Assembly (NCBI GenBank): GCA_023422735.1
Contig: JAFAGL010000178.1
Location: forward strand, 1-5,633
Source of the DNA: Pseudomonadota bacterium
GTDB taxonomy: Bacteria; Pseudomonadota; Alphaproteobacteria; Rhizobiales; Rhizobiaceae
DNA: 5,633 nucleotides
Direction of reading: 5' to 3'
Shown: one piece after another, positions 1 through 5,633 of the stretch
Layout of the letters: each line of letters begins with the position of its first letter
How positions within the stretch are numbered: the first letter of the stretch is position 1
Translations under genes and position numbers: made by a program
The notes under the pieces: model-generated
The model's database searches: none
Seen by the model: the letters and a program-made list of their open reading frames with translations, nothing else
Told to the model about the DNA's origin: nothing

Positions 1-2184
1 TTGATGAACTCGCTGCTTCTGTCGATGCCCGGCACGCCGATCCTTTATTACGGCGACGAGATCGGCATGGGCGACAACTATTATCTTGGTGACCGCGATG
101 GCGTGCGCACGCCCATGCAATGGTCGCCCGACAGGAATGGCGGCTTCTCGCGCGCCAATCCGCAGGCGCTCTACCTGCCCGCGATTCTCGATCCCAATTA
201 CGGCTTCCAGACCATCAATGTGGAAGCCCAGGACCGCGATCCGTCCTCGCTGCTGAACTGGATGCGCCGCATCGTGGCGGTGCGCAAGGAGCATGAAGCC
301 TTCGGGCGCGGGTCGATGACCCTGCTTTATCCGGGCAATCGCAAGATCCTCGCTTATGTCCGCGAGCATGAAGGCACGTCCATCCTTTGCGTGGCAAATC
401 TGTCGCGCGCCGCGCAAGCGGTTGAGCTGGATTTGGCCCGCTGGAAGGGTGCCGTCCCGATCGAACTGATGGGCCGCGCCGCTTTCCCGCCGCTTGGCGA
501 CCTGCCTTACCTCATTACTTTGCCGGCTTATGGCTTTTACTGGTTCGTGCTGGCGGATGAAGCCCGTGCGCCGTCATGGCACCAGCCCTTGCCGGAAATC
601 CTGCCCGAATTCATCACGCTGACAACGCGCGACGGGCGCGTCGACACCGCCCTGAACACACGCGACAGACGTATCTTCGACGATGATGTCTTGCCGCAAT
701 TCCTGCAATTGCAACGCTGGTTCGGTGCCAAGGATCGCAAGGTCCAGCATGCCGATGTGCATCTTCTTGGCGAGCTCGGCGAAGGTCAGCATGTTCTGGC
801 GCGCATCGACATCGAGCTGGAAACCGGCCCGCAACGCTATTTCCTGCCAATGTCCTCGCGCTGGGGCGAGGAGAATATCTCGCATGGCGCGCCCAAGCTG
901 TCCTACACGGTCGCCAAGCTGCGCCGCATGAACCGCGTTGGCGCGCTGATCGACGGCGCGGTGGACGAGGATCTCGCGGCCCGCTTATTGCAAGGCATGC
1001 GCGATCGCACGGTTCTCGATAGCGGCAACGAGGGCAAGGCTGTGTTCACGTCGAGCGAAGCGCTGGACGGCATCAAAACGGATGACGACATCAATCCGCT
1101 GGGCGTCGAGCAAAGCAATGTGTCCATTGCGTTTGGCGACAGTGTCATCCTCAAGCTTTATCGCCGCTTGCGGGCGGGCGTGCAGCCCGACGTCGAGGTC
1201 GCGCGCTTCCTGACCGAAGTTGCGCATTTCGAGAACACGCCCGCATATCTCGGCTCCATCGAGCATCAGCCGCTGGATGGCGAGCCCACGATGCTGGCCT
1301 CCGCCTTTGCCTTTGTGCGCAATCAGGGTGATGCATGGAAAGTCGTCACCGAAGCGCTCAAGCGCGGCGTGGATGATGAGCTCCACGGCAGCAACGAAAT
1401 GTCCGATGCCACGGGCGAAGACCGGTTGAGCTATCTCTTCCCAATGTCGGTTGGCGAAGTTCTGGGGCGTCGCACGGCGGAGCTGCACCAGGCATTGGCC
1501 ACGCAAACTGATGACCCGGCATTTGCGGTCGAGCCGATCACGCAAGCCGATCTCGATAACTGGATTGCGGAAATTACGGACGAAGCCCACACGGTGCTCG
1601 ACCGTCTGCAAACCGCTGTCAACAATCACAGCCCCGATATGCCGGCAACCGCCACGATCCTTCTGGACGAGCGCGATACATTGCTCGCGCGGATAAAAAA
1701 GGCGCGCGGCATGACCCCGTCGGGCGCACGCTCGCGTATCCATGGCGATTATCATTTGGGCCAGCTTCTTGTGGCGCAAAACGATGTCCTCATCATCGAT
1801 TTCGAAGGTGAGCCCCGTCGCCCCGTCGAGGAACGCAGAGGCAAGTTCTCGCCATTGCGCGATGTCGCCGGCATGTTGCGCTCGCTGGATTATGCCGCCT
1901 TCAGCGTCACGCAGAATGGTTTGCCGGAAACACAGGAAGAAGCGCTGCGCCATGCCCGCCGCTGGCGCGATCAGGTCAGCGCCGAATTTCTCGGCGCCTA
2001 TTTCGCAGGCGTGCAAGGGTGCCCGACCACGATCGAGGATGAAGATTTCGCGCAGGCCTTGCTTGATCTCTTCATCATTCAAAAAGCCGTATATGAAGTC
2101 GGCTATGAGTTGGCCAATCGCCCCGCTTGGCTGGGCGTACCCTTGCAAGGCCTTCTCGAATTGCTTTCCCCGGAGCGCAAATGA
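1..2184 (+). CDS. treS: Trehalose synthase-maltokinase fusion (TreS-Mak), 5'-truncated by the window
   Basis: Bifunctional cytosolic enzyme of the GlgE pathway. TreS (GH13) isomerises trehalose and maltose; the fused maltokinase uses ATP to make maltose 1-phosphate. The visible 727 codons start inside the GH13 barrel: the [16 protein letters not shown] stretch is at visible residues 11-26 and RTPMQW at 36-41, followed by the TreS C-terminal beta domain ending near GFYWF (178-182). The GH13 nucleophile, acid/base and HDE-region Asp all lie upstream of the window. After a short linker, maltokinase begins around residue 200: the N-terminal cap with [11 protein letters not shown] (237-247), a likely ATP-lobe lysine K385 in VILKLYRR, the kinase-like catalytic motif HGDYHLGQ (581-588) and the metal-binding motif DFEGEP (600-605), then [12 protein letters not shown]. 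All kinase motifs are intact. Such fusions are usually about 1,100 aa, so some 370-390 N-terminal residues are missing. The TTG at position 1 is an internal Leu codon. The stop overlaps the glgB start by 4 bases. Family assignment is firm; direction of flux is inferred. Confidence 0.94.
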   Translation: MMNSLLLSMPGTPILYYGDEIGMGDNYYLGDRDGVRTPMQWSPDRNGGFSRANPQALYLPAILDPNYGFQTINVEAQDRDPSSLLNWMRRIVAVRKEHEAFGRGSMTLLYPGNRKILAYVREHEGTSILCVANLSRAAQAVELDLARWKGAVPIELMGRAAFPPLGDLPYLITLPAYGFYWFVLADEARAPSWHQPLPEILPEFITLTTRDGRVDTALNTRDRRIFDDDVLPQFLQLQRWFGAKDRKVQHADVHLLGELGEGQHVLARIDIELETGPQRYFLPMSSRWGEENISHGAPKLSYTVAKLRRMNRVGALIDGAVDEDLAARLLQGMRDRTVLDSGNEGKAVFTSSEALDGIKTDDDINPLGVEQSNVSIAFGDSVILKLYRRLRAGVQPDVEVARFLTEVAHFENTPAYLGSIEHQPLDGEPTMLASAFAFVRNQGDAWKVVTEALKRGVDDELHGSNEMSDATGEDRLSYLFPMSVGEVLGRRTAELHQALATQTDDPAFAVEPITQADLDNWIAEITDEAHTVLDRLQTAVNNHSPDMPATATILLDERDTLLARIKKARGMTPSGARSRIHGDYHLGQLLVAQNDVLIIDFEGEPRRPVEERRGKFSPLRDVAGMLRSLDYAAFSVTQNGLPETQEEALRHARRWRDQVSAEFLGAYFAGVQGCPTTIEDEDFAQALLDLFIIQKAVYEVGYELANRPAWLGVPLQGLLELLSPERK
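2172..2175 (+). promoter_or_regulatory. Shine-Dalgarno site for glgB
   Basis: GGAG lies inside the last codons of treS-mak, five bases before the ATG at 2181. It selects this ATG over an in-frame TTG at 2127, which would add 18 residues unlike a GlgB N-terminus. The ATG overlaps the upstream TGA as ATGA (2181-2184), the usual arrangement for translational coupling by re-initiation. Confidence 0.75.
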
Positions 2185-4376
2185 GCGATCAATCCACCCC
2201 CTCGGCCTCTGATATAGAGGCAATCGTCCGAGGCCGGCACGGCAACGCTTTCGCCATTCTCGGGCCGCATGGCGGCAACGGCGCGTCCGTCAGCGTGCGC
2301 GTGTTTGCGCCGCAGGCCGCAACTGTCACCGTTCTTGGCGAAGAAGGAAAAAAACTCGCCACGCTTGAGCGCCTTCATCCCGAAGGGTTCTTCGCTGGGG
2401 AACTGCCCGAAAAGGCCGGCCTCCCGCATTACCGCCTTGAAATGACGGCTGGCGAGCATGTCTGGCAGGTGGAAGATCCGTATCGCTTTTCCACCGTCCT
2501 TGGCGAGCTGGACGAATATCTGCTCGGCGAAGGCCGGCATCTTGAATTTTACAACCGCCTCGGCGCGCATCCCGCCGAGCTGGAAAGCGTCGAGGGCACC
2601 GTGTTCTGCGTATGGGCGCCGAATGCACGTCGCGTCAGCGTCGTCGGCAATTTCAACGCCTGGGACGGCCGCCGTCATCCGATGCGCAAGCGCTGGGGCG
2701 TCGGCATCTGGGAACTGTTCGTTCCCGGCATAGGCAAGGGCGAAGTCTATAAATATGAGGTCATCGGCGTAAGCGGCGAAGTGCTGCCCTTGAAGGCCGA
2801 TCCGGTCGGCTTTTATGCCGAGCTTCCACCGGCCACCGCGTCAGTCGTGTCCGGGCAGGTCGAGCATGAGTGGCGCGATCAGGCGTGGATGACGCGCCGC
2901 GCGGAAGCGCAATCCACGTCCCAGCCGATTTCCGTTTATGAGTTGCATCTCGGCTCATGGCGGCGCGGCGGCGATAATGAAGTGCTGGATTATGACGCGA
3001 TCGCCGATCTGCTTGTCCCCTATGTCACCGAAATGGGCTTTACGCATGTCGAGTTCATGCCCGTCACGGAACATCCGTTTTCAGGCTCATGGGGTTACCA
3101 GCCCGTCGGCCTGTTCGCACCAACCAGCCGGTTCGGCACACCGGAGGGTTTTGCCCGTCTTGTCGACCGCCTGCATGAAGCCAATATCGGCGTCATCGCC
3201 GACTGGGTCCCCGCTCACTTCCCGTCCGACCAGCATGGTCTGGCACATTTCGACGGCACCGCGCTCTATGAGCATGAAGATCCGCGCCTTGGGTTCCACA
3301 AGGACTGGAACACGCTGATCTACAATTTCGGCCGCACGGAAGTGTCCAACTTCCTCCAGGCCAGCGCGCTTTATTGGGTCGACCGGTTCCACGTGGATGC
3401 ATTGCGCGTCGATGCGGTCGCGTCCATGCTCTATCTCGACTACAGCCGCGATCCGGGCGAATGGATCCCCAACCGCTATGGGGGGCGCGAAAATCTCGAT
3501 GCGGTCGAGTTCCTGAAATCCACCAACCAGCGCATCGCCGAGCGCTTCCCCGGCGCGATCACCATCGCCGAGGAATCCACCGCCTGGCCCGATGTCAGCC
3601 GTCCGGTCGAGACGGGTGGTCTGGGCTTTTCCTATAAATGGAACATGGGCTGGATGAACGACACGCTCCGCTACATGGAGCAGGATCCCGTTCACCGGAA
3701 ATACCACCACGGCCTGATGACGTTCGGGATGGTTTATGCCTATTCCGAAAACTTCGTGTTGCCGCTCAGCCATGACGAGGTCGTCCATGGCAAGGGCTCG
3801 CTTCTGAACAAAATGCCGGGTGATCGCTGGCAGAAATTCGCCAATCTGCGCGCTTATCTCGCCTTCATGTGGGGTCACCCGGGCAAAAAGCTGATCTTCA
3901 TGGGCGGTGAGATTGCGCAGGAGCGCGAATGGAACCACGACCAGTCCATCGACTGGCATCTGCTCCAGGACCCGGCGCATCGCGGCGTTCAGGATCTCAT
4001 CCGCGATCTGAACGCGATCTATCGCGAAACGCCTGCGCTGCATGAGCTTGATTGCGATCCCGCTGGCTTCGAATGGATCGAAGGCGGCGATACGGAAAAC
4101 AGCGTCTTTTCCTTCATTCGCAAGGGCAGGAACCACGCAAAGCCCGTGCTTGTCGTCTCAAACATGACGCCGGTGGTCCGCGAGAATTATCAGCTCGGTG
4201 TTCCTGTCGCGGGCGGATGGCGTGAAATCTTCAATTCCGACGCGGAACGTTTCGGCGGTTCGGGCGTCATGACAGGCTGGGGCATCCAGGCGAGCAGCGA
4301 CAGCCGGCACGGTCGGCCAGCTTCACTCAGCCTGACGCTTCCGCCGCTTGCCACCATTTTCCTCACCCCCGAATAG
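2181..4376 (+). CDS. glgB: 1,4-alpha-glucan (glycogen) branching enzyme GlgB, complete
   Basis: GlgB (EC 2.4.1.18, GH13) cuts an alpha-1,4-glucan chain and re-attaches the fragment through an alpha-1,6 bond, forming branches in cytosolic glycogen. The product is 731 aa, matching the roughly 730 aa of E. coli GlgB. Domain order is typical: N1 domain (about 1-110), CBM48 (about 120-215, with [19 protein letters not shown]), catalytic barrel (about 245-610) and C-terminal beta domain. Visible GH13 motifs are [12 protein letters not shown], the nucleophile Asp411 in DALRVDAV, the acid/base Glu464 in TIAEES, and Asp532 in [10 protein letters not shown]. These sit at a constant +6 offset from E. 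coli Asp405, Glu458 and Asp526 as I recall them, so there is no gap between them. [15 protein letters not shown] is also typical. The ATG at 2181 was chosen for its SD site and for the length match. Position directly after TreS-Mak suggests it branches GlgE-made glucan; this is inference from context. A run of seven A at 2348-2354 lies early in the gene. Confidence 0.97.
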   Translation: MSDQSTPSASDIEAIVRGRHGNAFAILGPHGGNGASVSVRVFAPQAATVTVLGEEGKKLATLERLHPEGFFAGELPEKAGLPHYRLEMTAGEHVWQVEDPYRFSTVLGELDEYLLGEGRHLEFYNRLGAHPAELESVEGTVFCVWAPNARRVSVVGNFNAWDGRRHPMRKRWGVGIWELFVPGIGKGEVYKYEVIGVSGEVLPLKADPVGFYAELPPATASVVSGQVEHEWRDQAWMTRRAEAQSTSQPISVYELHLGSWRRGGDNEVLDYDAIADLLVPYVTEMGFTHVEFMPVTEHPFSGSWGYQPVGLFAPTSRFGTPEGFARLVDRLHEANIGVIADWVPAHFPSDQHGLAHFDGTALYEHEDPRLGFHKDWNTLIYNFGRTEVSNFLQASALYWVDRFHVDALRVDAVASMLYLDYSRDPGEWIPNRYGGRENLDAVEFLKSTNQRIAERFPGAITIAEESTAWPDVSRPVETGGLGFSYKWNMGWMNDTLRYMEQDPVHRKYHHGLMTFGMVYAYSENFVLPLSHDEVVHGKGSLLNKMPGDRWQKFANLRAYLAFMWGHPGKKLIFMGGEIAQEREWNHDQSIDWHLLQDPAHRGVQDLIRDLNAIYRETPALHELDCDPAGFEWIEGGDTENSVFSFIRKGRNHAKPVLVVSNMTPVVRENYQLGVPVAGGWREIFNSDAERFGGSGVMTGWGIQASSDSRHGRPASLSLTLPPLATIFLTPE

Positions 4377-4380
4377 TGAG
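4374..4380 (+). promoter_or_regulatory. Weak Shine-Dalgarno site for glgX
   Basis: TAGTGAG matches the TAAGGAG consensus at five of seven positions and stands six bases before the ATG at 4387. It includes the glgB stop codon (TAG, 4374-4376); an in-frame-independent TGA follows at 4377-4379. The 10-base gap between glgB stop and glgX start leaves no room for a promoter, so glgX is probably translated from the same mRNA by ribosomes arriving from glgB. Confidence 0.5.
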
Positions 4381-4386
4381 CCCTCC

Positions 4387-5633
4387 ATGCCGCAATCCGC
4401 CCGTCGCGTTCTTCCCGGTTCCCCAACTTATCTCGGCGCGCGATGGGACGGGCTGGGCACGAATTTTGCCCTGTTCTCGGCCAATGCGACAAAGGTCGAG
4501 CTGTGCCTGTTCGACAATAACGGCAAGCGCGAGATCGATCGCGTCGAGCTGCCGGAATACACGCATGAGATTTATCACGGCTATCTGCCCGATGTGCGCC
4601 CCGGCCAGCTTTACGGCTACCGCGTCCACGGCCCCTACGAGCCGCAGGCCGGCCACCGCTTCAACCCGAACAAGCTGCTGATCGACCCTTATGCGCTGGA
4701 ACTACGCGGCGATATGCGCTGGCACGACGCCGCTTTCGGTTATCGCATCGGCTCCAACAAGGCCGACCTGTCCTTTGACCGCCGCGATTCCGCATCCATC
4801 ATGCCGAAATGCGTGGTGGTGGATCCGGCAGTAACATGGGGCGACGATCCGCGTCCCAACGTATCCTGGCAAGATACGATCATCTATGAAGCCCACGTCA
4901 AGGGCATGACGGCACTGCGCGAGGAACTTCCGCCGCATCTGCGCGGCACTTTCGCGGGCCTCGCCGATCCGGATGTGGTCGATCATCTGGTCAAGCTCGG
5001 CGTCACCGCCGTCGAGTTGATGCCGACGCAGTCCTTTTTCAACGATCGCCATCTGGTTGAGCGCGGCCTCACCAATTACTGGGGCTACAATACGGTCGGC
5101 TTCTTTGCCCCCGCCACGCGCTATATCTCGCCGGGCGCCGGCATCCACGAATTCAAGCTGATGGTGCGCCGCCTGCATGAAGCCGGCATAGAGGTCATTC
5201 TGGATGTGGTTTACAACCACACGGCCGAAGGCAACCAGATGGGGCCGACCCTGTCTTTCCGTGGCATCGACAATGCCAGCTATTACGTGCTGGCCGATGA
5301 TCCGCGCTATTATTACGACACCACCGGCTGCGGCAACAATGTGAACCTGCGCCATGAACGCGTGTTGCAGATGGTCATGGATTCCCTGCGCTATTGGGTG
5401 CAGGAATGCCATGTCGACGGTTTCCGCTTCGACCTTGCCTCGACACTCGGGCGCGATCGCGACTTCTTCGATCCTTCAGCCGTGTTCTTCGATGCCGTGC
5501 GGCAGGACCCGGTCCTGTCCGGCGTCAAGATGATCGCCGAACCGTGGGACACCGGCCCCGGCGGCTATCAGGTCGGCAATTACGCGCCCGGCTGGGCGGA
5601 ATGGAACGACAAATATCGCGATAATGTCCGCGC
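4387..5633 (+). CDS. glgX: Glycogen debranching enzyme GlgX (isoamylase-type), 3'-truncated by the window
   Basis: GlgX hydrolyses alpha-1,6 branch points of glycogen, preferring short side chains left by glycogen phosphorylase, and so acts in glucan breakdown in the cytosol. The reading frame is open from the ATG at 4387 to the window end: 415 full codons plus two bases, of an expected 650-700. The N-terminal CBM48-type domain includes GSPTYLGARWDGLGTNFALFS (split here as family hallmark, residues 11-31) and YGYRVHGPY. The barrel follows, with IYEAHVKGMT, NYWGYNTVGFFAP (230-242), DVVYNHTAEG (273-282), the nucleophile Asp349 in DGFRFDLAS and the acid/base Glu385 in MIAEPWD. The third catalytic Asp lies beyond the window. 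EAHVKG and GYNTVGFFAP separate this family from GlgB and TreZ. Co-transcription with glgB and treS-mak is inferred from the 10-base gap. Because the gene runs off the edge I cannot say whether its 3' part is intact. Confidence 0.95.
   Translation, partial: MPQSARRVLPGSPTYLGARWDGLGTNFALFSANATKVELCLFDNNGKREIDRVELPEYTHEIYHGYLPDVRPGQLYGYRVHGPYEPQAGHRFNPNKLLIDPYALELRGDMRWHDAAFGYRIGSNKADLSFDRRDSASIMPKCVVVDPAVTWGDDPRPNVSWQDTIIYEAHVKGMTALREELPPHLRGTFAGLADPDVVDHLVKLGVTAVELMPTQSFFNDRHLVERGLTNYWGYNTVGFFAPATRYISPGAGIHEFKLMVRRLHEAGIEVILDVVYNHTAEGNQMGPTLSFRGIDNASYYVLADDPRYYYDTTGCGNNVNLRHERVLQMVMDSLRYWVQECHVDGFRFDLASTLGRDRDFFDPSAVFFDAVRQDPVLSGVKMIAEPWDTGPGGYQVGNYAPGWAEWNDKYRDNVR

Noticed and set aside
1..3. 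TTG at the first base as the start of the first gene
   Set aside because: The sequence continues a TreS catalytic domain whose first part and catalytic residues must lie upstream; this TTG matches an internal Leu in the family.
2127..2180. Upstream in-frame TTG start for glgB adding 18 residues
   Set aside because: The extra residues look like an out-of-frame reading of the maltokinase C-terminus. The ATG at 2181 has a well-placed GGAG and gives the usual family length.
985..2223. 412-codon open frame on the - strand opposite the maltokinase region
   Set aside because: It lies in exact codon register with treS-mak, where antisense stops correspond to sense TTA, CTA or TCA, which are rare here. 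It ends exactly at a sense TTA codon (985-987). The translation resembles no known family and the sense strand is a clear enzyme.
2103..2678. 191-codon open frame on the - strand across the treS-mak/glgB junction
   Set aside because: In register with glgB codons, with no recognisable protein and no room for its own signals.
3087..4136. 349-codon open frame on the - strand opposite glgB
   Set aside because: Same cause: it is in codon register with glgB and ends at a sense TCA codon (3087-3089). GlgB on the sense strand has full catalytic motifs.
4362..4386. Rho-independent terminator between glgB and glgX
   Set aside because: The stem is only 5 bp and no T-run follows; glgX starts 10 bases after the glgB stop.
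4702..5412. 236-codon open frame on the - strand opposite glgX
   Set aside because: In codon register with glgX and ends at a sense CTA codon (4702-4704). It is a by-product of codon usage.
5394..5624. 76-codon open frame on the + strand inside glgX
   Set aside because: It is an Arg-rich reading in another frame over the GlgX catalytic motifs DGFRFD and AEPWD, so it is a shadow.

Overview
The window is almost wholly protein-coding on the + strand. It holds three consecutive genes of bacterial alpha-glucan and trehalose metabolism: the 3' two-thirds of a trehalose synthase-maltokinase fusion (treS-mak, 1-2184), a complete glycogen branching enzyme gene (glgB, 2181-4376), and the 5' part of a glycogen debranching enzyme gene (glgX, 4387 to the window end). 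The DNA is GC-rich with mostly G/C third codon positions. Protein wording, the fused TreS-Mak architecture and gene order suggest an alphaproteobacterium, possibly Hyphomicrobiales (rhizobia/Brucella-like). That assignment is by recollection of family sequences, not by a search.

Layout: the fusion enters the window already inside the TreS catalytic domain, so the first codon (TTG) is an internal Leu and not a start. TreS runs to about residue 187 of the visible part and the maltokinase domain fills the rest. Its TGA stop overlaps the ATG of glgB in an ATGA junction. glgB is full length (731 aa) with all three GH13 catalytic residues. Ten bases after the glgB stop, glgX begins; its first 415 codons are present, including two of the three catalytic residues, before the window cuts it off. 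There is no promoter-sized gap, no convincing terminator, no RNA gene, no mobile element and no CRISPR array. The tight packing indicates one operon.

How the genes work together (established for the GlgE pathway): TreS interconverts trehalose and maltose, maltokinase phosphorylates maltose with ATP to maltose-1-phosphate, GlgE (not in this window; predicted just upstream) polymerises it into alpha-1,4-glucan, and GlgB adds alpha-1,6 branches. GlgX removes short alpha-1,6 side chains during glucan breakdown. The operon therefore links trehalose to a branched glucan store and to its turnover. I found no undescribed system; the noteworthy points are the pathway context, the translational-coupling junctions and two weak slippery A-tracts.
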